Assembly: GCA_001296005.1 (NCBI GenBank)
Contig: LJHR01000037.1
Coordinates: 62,001 to 126,000 of the forward strand
Source: an alpha proteobacterium AAP38
GTDB lineage: Bacteria > Pseudomonadota > Alphaproteobacteria > Azospirillales > Azospirillaceae
DNA length: 64,000 bases
Direction: 5' to 3'
Both the position numbers and the translations under genes were made by a program. Below the pieces are notes generated by a model. It had not been told where the DNA came from. It was given only the letters and a program-made list of their open reading frames with translations, and did not search any database. Below, piece after piece: positions 1-8,449 of this stretch; the first letter of the stretch is position 1; every line of letters starts with the position of its first letter.

Positions 1-108
1 TTCCACACCCCTAATATTCACCAAAAGCATAGCCCCCCTTCCCACGCCCAGAAAACCTGCCATACTCAAGAAAAGCCGCGAAAAGCGACACTTGGCGAAC
101 TATTGGGG

Positions 109-915
109 ATGGAAATGACTGTCGACCATGAAGATGATGCCGGCCACGTCCCTGTATTCAGCGGACCAGTGCCCCATATCCGTCACGTTCCCGTGGACCG
201 GCCCTGGCACTGGCTGCAACTGGGCATGGCCGATCTGGGGTCCGCCTGGCGGGTCAGCCTGACCTATGGCGCGATCATCGCGGCGTTCAGCCTGGCGCTG
301 ACCCTGCTGGTGGTGGGGTCCGGGCATGTCATGCTGATGCTGCCCTTGACCTCGGGCTTCACGCTGGTGGCCCCGCTGATCGCGGTCGGGCTTTACGCCA
401 CGTCGCGCGATATCGGCGCCGGTCGCGTGCCCGATCTGGGCCGGGCGCTGCAGGCATGGAAGGTGAACCCCCTGCAGGTCGGGTTCCTGGGCGTGCTGCT
501 CCTACTGCTGCACCTGTTCTGGGTGCGGGTGGCGACCTTGATGTATGCGTTGTTCTTCGCCGACTTGTCGCCGACCCTGGACAGCCTGACCACCACCCTG
601 TTTCAAAGCGGGGCCAGCCTGCCCTTCCTGATCGTCGGCACCATCATCGGCGCCGCCTTCGCCGCTGTGGCTTTCGCGGTTTCCGTTGTGTCGATCCCCA
701 TGCTGCTGGACCGCCGCACCAACGCCTTCACCGCCATGGCCACCAGCATCACGGCGGTGCGCGTCAACCTGCCCGCCATGGCGCTCTGGGCCTTCATCAT
801 TGTCTTCCTGACCGCCGTGGGCATCGCCACCCTGTTCGTGGGCCTGATCGTCACCCTGCCCCTGATCGGCCATGCCAGCTGGCATGCCTACAAGGATCTG
901 GTGACGGAAGGGTGA
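109..915 (+). CDS. DUF2189 family integral membrane protein
   Basis: About 268 residues. A short polar N-terminus (HVPVDRPWHWLQLGMADL) leads into several long hydrophobic segments (roughly residues 50-80, 85-105, 120-150, 175-210 and 225-260). This is the layout of the DUF2189 inner-membrane family common in Alphaproteobacteria, whose function is unknown. Start is uncertain: TTG at 103, ATG at 109 and ATG at 115 are all in frame, and no clear Shine-Dalgarno decides between them. It stands alone and converges on the three-gene operon downstream. The first 108 bases of the window hold nothing I can name. Confidence 0.75.
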   Translation: MEMTVDHEDDAGHVPVFSGPVPHIRHVPVDRPWHWLQLGMADLGSAWRVSLTYGAIIAAFSLALTLLVVGSGHVMLMLPLTSGFTLVAPLIAVGLYATSRDIGAGRVPDLGRALQAWKVNPLQVGFLGVLLLLLHLFWVRVATLMYALFFADLSPTLDSLTTTLFQSGASLPFLIVGTIIGAAFAAVAFAVSVVSIPMLLDRRTNAFTAMATSITAVRVNLPAMALWAFIIVFLTAVGIATLFVGLIVTLPLIGHASWHAYKDLVTEG

Positions 916-931
916 GGGAGGGGGTCAGACG

Positions 932-2404
932 CTATTTGGCGGCGGGTGGCACATTGCACTCTTCTGAGTTTTGGTCAATGCCCGTTCGCTCACAAATTAT
1001 TGGAATGGAATCACGCAGTATAGTCGCGATTCTATTCAGTTCTTTCTTGACATGAATTTGTGCGTTCTTGGAATTATTGTCCAGCGCCGAAATCGTCTCC
1101 CTAATTGAATCCGTTGACTGCTTAACATACCCTCTACTTTCATTTGAAATTCCACCCGCTGGTATATTAGAGGGCGCCAGAGCCGATGTTCCGGTAGCAA
1201 CGGGCGGACGTTGCTCCGGCGCCTCCAGCCTCTTGGTCTCCAATGCATCCAGTCTTTTAACCAGCGCTGCCACCTGTTCCTCTGCTGTAGCGATCTTCTC
1301 TTCGACCGGTGCCACAGACGCTTCTACAACCTTCCCCACATCCGCAGTCTGCCCGCCCCCGTTATGGGGGGCGAGGTAGACCGATGCGCTGACGGATATC
1401 GCAACCACCACCGCTGCTGCGGCAAGCCACCCCAGCAGCCTCGGCCATTGCGGCTCCTGTACGACGCCGGATGATTGTGCGCCGCCCTCTTGGTTATCGT
1501 GCATCAGTCGCCGCTCTAAGGAGCGAATTTGCAGGTTGGCCTGCTCGGCGGCCTCGCCCCGCATCTGCTCCATCAGGTAATCCCTGAGTTGCTGCAGCTT
1601 CTGATCCGACATTTCCTCATCCTCTTCAATGTCACTCGGGGCCGTCTGCTGGGGAGGGGCGATTGCCGCCATCTTTCTGGGCTGCGGGTCCCAGTCGAGT
1701 GAAATGATCTGCGCGTTCGGTATCCGCATGGCGGCGGCGATGACATGCGGCTCCGCACTGATGTAGATTTCGCCGAACTGGTTATATTGCGGTCTGGTCT
1801 GCGCATTATCCAGGAACTTAGCGATAATGCCGGGGCGGCTTTCTGGCGAAAGGCTGCTGATATCAATGATCCCCACCGCGTACGCGCCTGTGGCAAGGGA
1901 AAGTCCAGCGCCTTCCTGGTGCGGAATGGCTTCGGCCCTCACCTTGTCGCCCACCGCTTTGATAATCTGACCCACATCGGCTTTTGCGGTCGCCCGCTGA
2001 ACCACGTCCGCCAGCTTGAAGCCGCGGGGCAGCACTTCGGGTACGTGATGGGTCATGCAATCGAAGACGGCCTTGACCACCGTATAGGCGACTTGGCCGC
2101 TGATTGTCGTTCCAGACAGCAGCAGGCCCGCGCCACGATAGGGGCCAACACGGTCCTGCATGCTATCGCGAATGGACTCACATTTCGCTATCCAGGTAAA
2201 ATCCTGGTCAAGCCCCTGGTAGCCAACCCGGCGGACGAAATACAGATCCTTGAAACTTACCCCCTCCAATCGGGATGAGCGTTGCACCATCTCCAAATCC
2301 GGACGGCAGAATATCTTCCGCTCGCCATTGCTTGCTTCCCGGTTCTCATAAATGTTCCGGGAAGTGTTTCCTGGTAAAAATCCGAACCATGTCAGGGTCA
2401 GCAT
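932..2404 (-). CDS. Single-TM coiled-coil protein of a three-gene GTPase operon, function unknown
   Basis: 490 residues, third gene of the operon, 26 bp after the GTPase gene, with a strong SD (GGGAGGA) before its ATG. Residues 1-245 look like a soluble cytoplasmic domain with no family I recognise. Residues 255-305 are acidic and then helical. One transmembrane segment lies at about 322-344, followed by an Ala/Glu-rich probable coiled coil (365-395), a Pro-rich linker and a C-terminal helical part (425-475) with two Cys. The predicted topology is cytoplasmic N-terminus and exported C-terminus. Its partners suggest a GTPase-associated membrane adaptor. It may be a distant GTPase-associated protein of the kind described in bacterial conflict systems, but that is context only. 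Confidence 0.75.
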   Translation of the reverse strand: MLTLTWFGFLPGNTSRNIYENREASNGERKIFCRPDLEMVQRSSRLEGVSFKDLYFVRRVGYQGLDQDFTWIAKCESIRDSMQDRVGPYRGAGLLLSGTTISGQVAYTVVKAVFDCMTHHVPEVLPRGFKLADVVQRATAKADVGQIIKAVGDKVRAEAIPHQEGAGLSLATGAYAVGIIDISSLSPESRPGIIAKFLDNAQTRPQYNQFGEIYISAEPHVIAAAMRIPNAQIISLDWDPQPRKMAAIAPPQQTAPSDIEEDEEMSDQKLQQLRDYLMEQMRGEAAEQANLQIRSLERRLMHDNQEGGAQSSGVVQEPQWPRLLGWLAAAAVVVAISVSASVYLAPHNGGGQTADVGKVVEASVAPVEEKIATAEEQVAALVKRLDALETKRLEAPEQRPPVATGTSALAPSNIPAGGISNESRGYVKQSTDSIRETISALDNNSKNAQIHVKKELNRIATILRDSIPIICERTGIDQNSEECNVPPAAK

Positions 2405-2430
2405 ACCGGTCGTCCTCCCTCAGGACCCTG

Positions 2431-3483
2431 TCATTTCGTACCCAGAATGAAATCGATGAAACGGTCCAGGGCCGATGGCTTGCCCTTGGTGGGTGGTGCT
2501 GCATCCGGATAGAGGGGGGACGGCCTGTCCGCCGCATTCCCCGTGGCAGGCTGGGTGGCGTTTCCGATGATCCAGTTCAGGAGGAGGCGGTTATAGCGAT
2601 CAAAGACGCGCTTATGTACACCCGGCGGGTTTACGAAATTGCCGGAGATCATGCCCGCTGAATAGGGCAGCAGCGACTTGCTGCCGATGCCGTTTAAAGT
2701 GCTGAAGGCATTCCAGATGAACCGCCAATCCTGCACCTCCTTCAGAAGCAGGTCCGCTGCCGGGTCATTGAACCCATCCGTCCCTGGCGGATGCCGGGCG
2801 TCCCACTTGCTCATCATCAAAAGCAGGTGATCACGGGCCGGATCGTTGCGATGGCGACGATACTGATCGACGCAATTGGCCAGACAGCGATGGCTATATT
2901 CAAGACCGACCCGGCCATCCGGGCTTCTGCAGGGAGAAACGAAGATCACGGAAATGGGATTGGGAAACCGTTTCAGGATCGCGGTGACCTCCGGCTTCAT
3001 CTCCCTGAAATCGACACCGGTGCTGGTATCCATCTCGAACCATTCGCCCTGCCCTTCGAGAAAGGCCAGCTTGCAGGTTCTGCCGGTATTTCCAGGCCCG
3101 CGTATCTCGATATCCAGCGGGATGAAGAATGGGTGTTCGATTGATGTCGCGGGCGGCATGTCTCCATGATTGAAGGCCGGGACCTTCACGTTCAGGAACT
3201 CCTTGGCGGCGAGATAGCGCGACTGGGCATCCTCGACCGTTGCCGGGAACGGGTCTTCCCCGATGCGTACGTTGATGCCGGCATCCGCTGATCCCATGGC
3301 ATAGCCAAGGGCCGACAGCAGCATCGTGCTCTTGCCCGATAAGCGGGTCCCGAAGACCAGTACGGGATGCACATGATTTTCATCCATGAACCGAATGAAA
3401 TCACCGCCAGCCTTATCGTCAAAGTTGAAGTTAGACTTCTTCCTGACCAACGGGCGGTCGGACGTGTCATCGAAATCAGGCAT
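2431..3483 (-). CDS. P-loop GTPase-like protein, middle gene of an unassigned operon
   Basis: About 350 residues. A Walker A motif (GTRLSGKST) lies at residues 45-53 after a hydrophobic strand (HPVLVF). A Walker-B/G3-like LAFLEGQGEW is near 140, and a G4-like LLLMMSKWD near 221-228 replaces the usual NKxD with SKWD. A possible G5 (PYSAG) is near 275. The order of motifs supports a TRAFAC/Ras-like GTPase fold rather than an ATPase. ATG at 3483 is preferred over the in-frame TTG at 3489 because GGTGG lies about 7 bases before it. It starts 23 bp after the membrane gene, so the operon is tightly packed. No effector domain (nuclease, protease, TIR) is fused. Nucleotide specificity is inferred. 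Confidence 0.8.
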   Translation of the reverse strand: MPDFDDTSDRPLVRKKSNFNFDDKAGGDFIRFMDENHVHPVLVFGTRLSGKSTMLLSALGYAMGSADAGINVRIGEDPFPATVEDAQSRYLAAKEFLNVKVPAFNHGDMPPATSIEHPFFIPLDIEIRGPGNTGRTCKLAFLEGQGEWFEMDTSTGVDFREMKPEVTAILKRFPNPISVIFVSPCRSPDGRVGLEYSHRCLANCVDQYRRHRNDPARDHLLLMMSKWDARHPPGTDGFNDPAADLLLKEVQDWRFIWNAFSTLNGIGSKSLLPYSAGMISGNFVNPPGVHKRVFDRYNRLLLNWIIGNATQPATGNAADRPSPLYPDAAPPTKGKPSALDRFIDFILGTK

Positions 3484-3506
3484 GGTCAACCACCATCGTT
3501 TGAAGA

Positions 3507-4688
3507 TTAGGCTTGATTCGGATTGCTGCTAAACGGTCCCCACAGCAGGACCACTTTGGTGCCATCAAGGTCGGCCGCCTGGTTGCGCCGCGTGTTCTCC
3601 ACACGCCGCCGGTGGCTCAGTGTGGCGGCCTGATAGACCAGGGTCAGCATCAGGATATCCATTAGCAGAGGCAGGACGGAGTAGAGATAGGTGCTGGCGT
3701 AATTCAGCCGTGACAGCAGGATGCTGAACACCGACAGGGGGCGCGATACATTCTCCGATGCCTGGCTGCCGATATCCGGCGGCAGGGCCAGTATGGCGGG
3801 GGCGAAGGCGCCAACCTCCTGTCGGAGCCTTTTATACTCGGCGTTGCTCGCCGTCAGGTCCCGCACCGTGTCGATGTAAAGACCAATGCGGGCGATCAGG
3901 CTGGACAGGCCCGCCAGATCGGCCTGCCGCTTCGACAGCGCATTGTCATGATGGGCGACGGCCTTCTCCACCTGCTGGGCCAGCGCATTACGCTCCGCAT
4001 AACGACCCTGGATTGCCATAGGGTGGTTATTCAGGCTGGACAATATCTTTTCCGTATAGGCCTGAATAAGGTCATTCAAGGTCTGCCGGGCAGTACAGCT
4101 TATGGTGATATTGTCGGACGACAGCGGCTTCAGGTCTGGCAGAAGTTCGCGGATTTCCTGGAAGCGCTGGCGGGCCTGCGAGCCCATACCGCAATTGCCG
4201 GGAGCCGTGATCTCATTACGCAAGGCCGTGAGCTTGCTCTCTACCTGCGCGCGAATACCCTCATATTCCGGTAGCCGCAGGGAATCCCTGGACGCTTCCC
4301 GCAATTGGGTCAGACGGTCGCGCGCCCGATCAAGGTCCTCGCGCAGAATGACGGGGCCTTCAAAGACCAGGGTCGCCGCCGTCAACACGCCAACGGCGCT
4401 CAAGGTCAGTATCAGGGCGACAAAAACCCAGGAAAGACGCTTGAACTTTGCCGACAGCTGCTTGCTGCCGGCATGGTCCGCCGCGAGCCGTAACCGACCA
4501 TAGCTACGCAGAAATGCCCCCACAAGAAGGGCGGCGGCCAAGCCTGCGGTAATCGCCAGTGCTGGATGATAGTCCGGGAAGGATGTCAGCACAGAGGCTT
4601 GATAGCCAAAGAAAAGCGTATAGAGAAACAAACCCAACAGGAGAATGAAAAGCGCGTAAAACGCTTTCCACGGGATCACGTTCAACAT
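3507..4688 (-). CDS. Four-TM membrane protein with long helical loop, first gene of the GTPase operon
   Basis: 393 residues, with a strong SD (GGAGGTGG) just before its ATG. Hydrophobic segments lie at about 10-28, 43-61 and 87-108, and again near 335-358. Between the third and fourth is a helical, charged stretch of about 220 residues with coiled-coil character and two Cys, predicted on one side of the membrane. The C-terminal tail is cytoplasmic or periplasmic depending on topology. I recognise no family. As the promoter-proximal gene it probably provides the membrane platform for the GTPase and the single-TM protein encoded directly after it. Confidence 0.75.
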   Translation of the reverse strand: MLNVIPWKAFYALFILLLGLFLYTLFFGYQASVLTSFPDYHPALAITAGLAAALLVGAFLRSYGRLRLAADHAGSKQLSAKFKRLSWVFVALILTLSAVGVLTAATLVFEGPVILREDLDRARDRLTQLREASRDSLRLPEYEGIRAQVESKLTALRNEITAPGNCGMGSQARQRFQEIRELLPDLKPLSSDNITISCTARQTLNDLIQAYTEKILSSLNNHPMAIQGRYAERNALAQQVEKAVAHHDNALSKRQADLAGLSSLIARIGLYIDTVRDLTASNAEYKRLRQEVGAFAPAILALPPDIGSQASENVSRPLSVFSILLSRLNYASTYLYSVLPLLMDILMLTLVYQAATLSHRRRVENTRRNQAADLDGTKVVLLWGPFSSNPNQA

Positions 4689-4900
4689 CCACCACCTCCA
4701 GCTACATCAATAGCCTGAAAGTGGTAGTTCAACGACAACGAGGCGTAAAGAAAATTTGAATTTTTACGCGGTTAGTAATAATATTTCCAGTCCAGAAGCC
4801 AATAATAGGCGTTACGGCAATACAAGTGAAATCCAAAAGGAAAGATATTTACAAGTATATTCAACTTCATCAACCTCAAGCCGAATCGCCCCCCTTCGTC
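4689..4900. other. AT-rich intergenic region upstream of the GTPase operon
   Basis: About 210 bases, notably AT-rich between 4740 and 4870, in contrast to its GC-rich surroundings. It must hold the promoter of the minus-strand operon starting at 4688. It also follows the end of the deacetylase gene, so it may contain that gene's terminator. I see no convincing hairpin and no ORF worth calling. Confidence 0.5.
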
Positions 4901-5644
4901 TCACCCCTCCCACACTACATGCACCAGCCTGTAGCCCTTCTGCTTGATCACGCGCAGCAGGGTGGCAATGGCGTCCGCCGTGGGTTTGTTGGCATCATGC
5001 ATCAGGATGATGCCACCGCCCTTCTCGTCCAGCGCCTTGGACAGGCGCTCGGCCAGCATGGGCGTGGTATCCGCCGGCTGCCAGTCGGTGATGGCCAGAT
5101 CGATGGAGAAGACCGCCACCCCGTCGCGGGCCAGCGCCGACATCAGCACCGGTGTCTCCTCCAGAAACGGAAACCGGTACGCCGCGGCGGTTACCCCGAA
5201 CAGCCGCTGATAGGCGGCCTGGGTGCGCGCCAGATCATCCAGCTGCGCCACCTCGCCCAGCGTGCCCAGATGCGGGTGGCTATAGCTATGGATGCCCGCC
5301 GAATGCCCCTCCGCCACGACGCGTTTGGCAAGGTCGCCATGGGCGTCCAGATTGCCGCCCGTCATGAAGAACGTGGCCTTGGCGCATTCCGCCTTCAACG
5401 CGTCCAGAACCTGCGGCGTCAGCACCGGCACTGGCCCATCATCAAAGGTCAGTACCACCTCGCCCCGTTCCAGCCCCGGCAGTGCCGCATGCTGCACCGT
5501 ACCGAACGCCCCGCCTGCCCCCCGCTTCAAGGTGATGGTCCGGCTGGTGCCCAGCGCGTCCGACCCACAGGCCGCCGCCACTGCCGTCCCGGCGCCCATC
5601 CCCGCCAGCACCAAGGCCAGCACCAGCCCCCTGATCACCCGCAT
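4901..5644 (-). CDS. Secreted polysaccharide deacetylase (NodB/CE4 family)
   Basis: 247 residues with a typical signal peptide (cleavage near residue 24, AVAAA). It carries the NodB motifs in order: TFDDGP (catalytic base Asp and metal Asp) near residue 66, HSYSHPH (two metal His) near 119, YRFPF near 157 and LMHDAN near 215. CE4 enzymes remove acetyl groups from N-acetylglucosamine-containing glycans or acetylated xylan in the periplasm or outside the cell; the substrate here cannot be read from sequence. It is divergent from the LacI-family gene and shares a 200-bp control region with it, so LacI control is plausible. Confidence 0.9.
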   Translation of the reverse strand: MRVIRGLVLALVLAGMGAGTAVAAACGSDALGTSRTITLKRGAGGAFGTVQHAALPGLERGEVVLTFDDGPVPVLTPQVLDALKAECAKATFFMTGGNLDAHGDLAKRVVAEGHSAGIHSYSHPHLGTLGEVAQLDDLARTQAAYQRLFGVTAAAYRFPFLEETPVLMSALARDGVAVFSIDLAITDWQPADTTPMLAERLSKALDEKGGGIILMHDANKPTADAIATLLRVIKQKGYRLVHVVWEG

Positions 5645-5672
5645 CCCATCCTCCCTGGTTCATTAGAAGTTG

Positions 5673-5682
5673 TTAGCGTTAA
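5673..5682. promoter_or_regulatory. Imperfect LacI-type half palindrome before the deacetylase
   Basis: TTAGCGTTAA has a central CG and four of five matching pairs. It lies 29 bp upstream of the deacetylase start in the divergent region. LacI-family operators usually have a central CG, so this is a weak operator candidate only. Confidence 0.3.
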
Positions 5683-5752
5683 CCTAAACCAATCCGAACA
5701 ACCGATCCAGCCTGCCAGCACCCGCGATGCTCACTGCCCTTTCACTTTATTA

Positions 5753-5764
5753 GACAACGTTGTC
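5753..5764. promoter_or_regulatory. Palindromic operator GACAACGTTGTC, copy 1
   Basis: A perfect 12-bp palindrome with the central CG characteristic of LacI-family operators. It sits 80 bp upstream of the preferred start of the LacI-family gene and 109 bp from the deacetylase start. The identical 12-mer recurs at 50715-50726. This supports autoregulation and a small regulon. The protein-DNA assignment is inference. Confidence 0.7.
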
Positions 5765-5843
5765 AGATGTCCCCGAACATGCTATCCACACTATTGACGG
5801 CACAAGGGGGCAACGTACCCCTGCGGCGCGGAGGAAATGTTCT

Positions 5844-6887
5844 TTGACCGATATTCAGCAGAATGGCGCGGCCCGCCCCCTTCCGCGTGTGGCGACGATC
5901 TTTGATGTGGCCCGCGTGGCCGGCGTCTCGACCAAGACCGTATCGCGCGTGCTGAATAATGAGGCGCGGGTGGCCGACGACACGCTGGCCCGCGTTCGCG
6001 CCGCCGTGGCCGATCTGGATTACCGGCCCAATCCCAATGCCCGCTCGCTGGCGGGCCGCCGCTCCTATCTGATCGGCCTGTTCTATGACAACCCGTCGCG
6101 CAACTACATGGCCGACATCATGGGTGGCGCCATCAGGCGGTGTCAGGAGAAGGGCTATCACCTGCTCACCGAACCGTGCGAGGCGGATGATCCCAACCTG
6201 CCGCGCATGATGGTGTCGGTGGCCGCGCGCTTCCGCCTGGATGGCCTGATCCTCACCCCGCCCATCGTGGACCGCCCCGATGTGCTGGACGCCATCGCCC
6301 AGGCCAATGTCCCCCTTGTCCGCATCGCGCCCCGCACCGATCCCGCCCGCACACCGCATGTCCATATGGATGATGAGGCGGCGGCAAGGCTGGCGGCATA
6401 TCATCTGGCCGATCTGGGCCATACGCGGCTGGGCATGATCCTGGGCCATCCCGACCATGGCGCGGCGGAACTGCGCCGGCGCGGCTTCATGAATGCCGCC
6501 GCCGAACGCGGCCTGACCCTGTCGCCTGACCATGTCCTGCCCGGCGATTTCAGCTTTGCACGCGGTTTCGCCGCTGCCGAGCAGTTGCTGGCCCTGCCCA
6601 ACCGCCCCACCGCCATCTTCGCCGGCAATGACGACATGGCCGCCGCCACGGTCGCCGCCGCCAACAAGCACGGCCTGCAGGTCCCCCGCGACCTATCCGT
6701 CATCGGCTTCGATGACAGCCCCATCGCCCAGGTCATCTGGCCCCCGCTCACCACCATCCGCCAGCCCACCATGGCCATGGCCGCCGCCGCCGTCGACCTC
6801 CTGATCGGCGACACCGACCCAGAACCCGTGCGCCAACTGGGCTTTGAGTTGATGGTCCGGCAATCGACGGGGCCGGTGGGGGGGTAG
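5844..6887 (+). CDS. LacI-family transcriptional regulator
   Basis: About 347 residues. The N-terminal LacI helix-turn-helix is clear (ATIFDVARVAGVSTKTVSRV), followed by the hinge helix (ARSLAGRRS) and a periplasmic-binding-protein-like effector domain with the usual family signatures (HRR-like AELRRRGF, FAGNDDMAA, VIGFDDSPIA). TTG at 5844 is chosen because GGAGG sits 9 bases upstream and the protein then has normal family length. The frame also opens at a TTG at 5760, but that would overlap the operator. The effector is unknown; sugars are usual for the family. Confidence 0.92.
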   Translation: MTDIQQNGAARPLPRVATIFDVARVAGVSTKTVSRVLNNEARVADDTLARVRAAVADLDYRPNPNARSLAGRRSYLIGLFYDNPSRNYMADIMGGAIRRCQEKGYHLLTEPCEADDPNLPRMMVSVAARFRLDGLILTPPIVDRPDVLDAIAQANVPLVRIAPRTDPARTPHVHMDDEAAARLAAYHLADLGHTRLGMILGHPDHGAAELRRRGFMNAAAERGLTLSPDHVLPGDFSFARGFAAAEQLLALPNRPTAIFAGNDDMAAATVAAANKHGLQVPRDLSVIGFDDSPIAQVIWPPLTTIRQPTMAMAAAAVDLLIGDTDPEPVRQLGFELMVRQSTGPVGG

Positions 6888-6966
6888 GGCGGCACCTCTT
6901 AAACCCTCCCCATCGCCGTACCTCCAACCGTCATCCCCGCCCCCCTTTGTCGTCCTGGCCCCCTTT

Positions 6967-7001
6967 CGTCATCCCGGCGAAAGCCGGGACCCAGGGGCCA
7001 C
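6967..7001 (+). repeat. REP-like element CGTCATCCCGGCGAAAGCCGGGACCC
   Basis: A dyad-symmetric REP unit whose core forms a CCCGGC/GCCGGG hairpin, followed by CAGGGGCCAC. The same unit occurs at 7514-7540, at 18436-18470, and inverted at 7601-7634 and 18529-18557. The flank at 7024-7060 (GATCAAAGCCGCCAAATAGG) resembles 18493-18515 next to another copy, so a longer composite unit has spread. Confidence 0.85.
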
Positions 7002-7072
7002 GGGGATCAGACGTCAACGCCAATTGATCAAAGCCGCCAAATAGGTCGGGCACCTGCGCCCAGCCCCAGACC

Positions 7073-7356
7073 TCACGCCAGCGTCGCGTACAAATCCGTC
7101 CACAGCGGATTATGCGTCTCGATCAGGTCGATCTTCCATGCTCGCCGCCATTCCTTCAGCTGCTTCTCACGGCGAATGGCCCCACCAATCTCCCCATGCT
7201 GTTCGTAATAAACCAGCATCCTCACGCTATATTGCCGCGTGAAACCCGGGACCAACGCTTCCCGATGCTCCCAGACCCGCCCGTTACACCGATATATAGG
7301 GTGCCATTTCGCCGGCTGGCCAGGATGTAAACATATCCCCCACGCTCATACCCCAT
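7073..7356 (-). pseudogene. GIY-YIG endonuclease gene broken by a one-base deletion
   Basis: Read on the minus strand from ATG at 7356, the first frame gives MGYERGGYVYILASRRNG then TLYIGVTG, the classic GIY-YIG start (URI/COG2827 type). The frame then changes and continues as EHREALVPGFTRQYSV to REKQLKEWRRAWKIDLIE and NPLWTDLY, the normal C-terminal half. Restoring one C in the run near 7276-7280 (GGCGGG to GGCCGGG on the coding strand) gives TGRVWEHRE, as expected in this family. The reconstructed product is about 94 residues, full family length. It is either a recent pseudogene or a sequencing error. It is bracketed by REP-like elements. Confidence 0.82.
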
Positions 7357-7513
7357 GGAACGCCCTGGATAGAGATTGTTATTCTTGTATGGTTTTCTCC
7401 ATTTGCATTGCAGTCAAGAAGACTCTGACCGCCGTCGCACTTCCCCCCACGCCGTCGCCCCCTCTCCCTCGTCATCCACCTCTTCGCTCGCCCTCCCTCG
7501 TCACCCGCTCCCT

Positions 7514-7634
7514 CGTCATCCCGGCGAAAGCCGGGACCCAGAGCCACAGGCCCAAACCTCAACGCCACCCCGGCCAACCCCGCCGAACCGTCGGGCGCTT
7601 GGCCCCTGGGTCCCGGCTTACGCCGGGATGACGA
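7514..7634. repeat. Inverted pair of REP-like elements
   Basis: Two REP units in opposite orientation: CGTCATCCCGGCGAAAGCCGGGACC at 7514-7540, and its near reverse complement (CCTGGGTCCCGGCTTACGCCGGGATGACG) ending at 7634. About 60 bp of GC-rich spacer separates them. This is a BIME-like arrangement between the broken GIY-YIG gene and the putAbiC-like gene. Confidence 0.85.
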
Positions 7635-7730
7635 AAATGGGGATAAGCAAGGTACGACACCCCCTTCCTCCCCCCACCCCTTCCCGCTATGGTGGCAACA
7701 CCCCACCATCCAAAGCACGGAAGGGCGAAG

Positions 7731-8447
7731 ATGAGTGAGCCGGCGGCGCGTGAGAAACCCGACTTCATCGAAAAGATCGCCGACTATGCAGGCTGGATTC
7801 TGGCCATATCGGTGGCGGTGATCATTGCCGCCTGGTCGCTCTATTTCTTCCAGTTCCGGGGCAGCCTGTCCGATGACACGGCCATCTGGGGCCAGTTCGG
7901 CGACTTCGTCGGCGGCACCCTGAACTCGGTCTTTGCCTTCTTCAGCTTTATGATCCTGCTCAGTTCGTTGCGGCTGCAGCTGAAGGAGTTGCGATTGACG
8001 CGGGAGGAGTTGGAGGCGACGAGAAAGGAGTTGGCTGCGTCAAGTATCGCACAAAAGATGCAAGCAGATCATTTTGAACGGGAGGCGAAGAAGAGGGATC
8101 ACACAGATGCAATACAACTTCTACTATCGCTCATTCCGATAAACTTTAAGGACTCATTTGTTGCAGATGAATATGATAATTTTCATTATATTGAGTCAAA
8201 TTTTATTAATAAAAATGAAGAGACACTATCAAAAGATATCTATTTTTCTGACATGGAAGTTAACTGCGAGCGGATTATTTTATTAGATAAGCACTGCGGA
8301 TATTTAAATAGAACATTTCCTGATTCGCCATTACTACACACCGTTACAATCAAATATAAGAATTTGGCTAAAATTCTATCTAACCATGGTTGGATAGATG
8401 CTCATAAAATTCCATTTTTTTATACTGCTGCTGAACAGCATCCTTAA
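7731..8447 (+). CDS. Membrane protein resembling putative phage abortive-infection proteins (putAbiC)
   Basis: About 238 residues from the ATG at 7731 (SD-like GGAAGGG upstream); an upstream in-frame ATG at 7689 is less likely. There are two transmembrane segments (about 22-44 and 64-84). Between them is a WGQFGDFVGGTLN loop, then LRLQLKELRLTREELEATRKEL, the coiled-coil layout typical of proteins annotated putAbiC. The C-terminal 140 residues are encoded by strikingly AT-rich DNA (about 8040-8447), unlike the GC-rich first half. This suggests a mosaic or recently acquired module. The antiphage role is inferred from family naming and has not been shown here. Confidence 0.6.
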   Translation: MSEPAAREKPDFIEKIADYAGWILAISVAVIIAAWSLYFFQFRGSLSDDTAIWGQFGDFVGGTLNSVFAFFSFMILLSSLRLQLKELRLTREELEATRKELAASSIAQKMQADHFEREAKKRDHTDAIQLLLSLIPINFKDSFVADEYDNFHYIESNFINKNEETLSKDIYFSDMEVNCERIILLDKHCGYLNRTFPDSPLLHTVTIKYKNLAKILSNHGWIDAHKIPFFYTAAEQHP

Positions 8448-8449
8448 CC

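Noticed and set aside
6888-7650. Possible CRISPR array from repeated CGTCATCCCGGCGAAAGCC units
   Set aside because: Only a few copies, in both orientations and irregularly spaced, each a REP hairpin; no cas genes.
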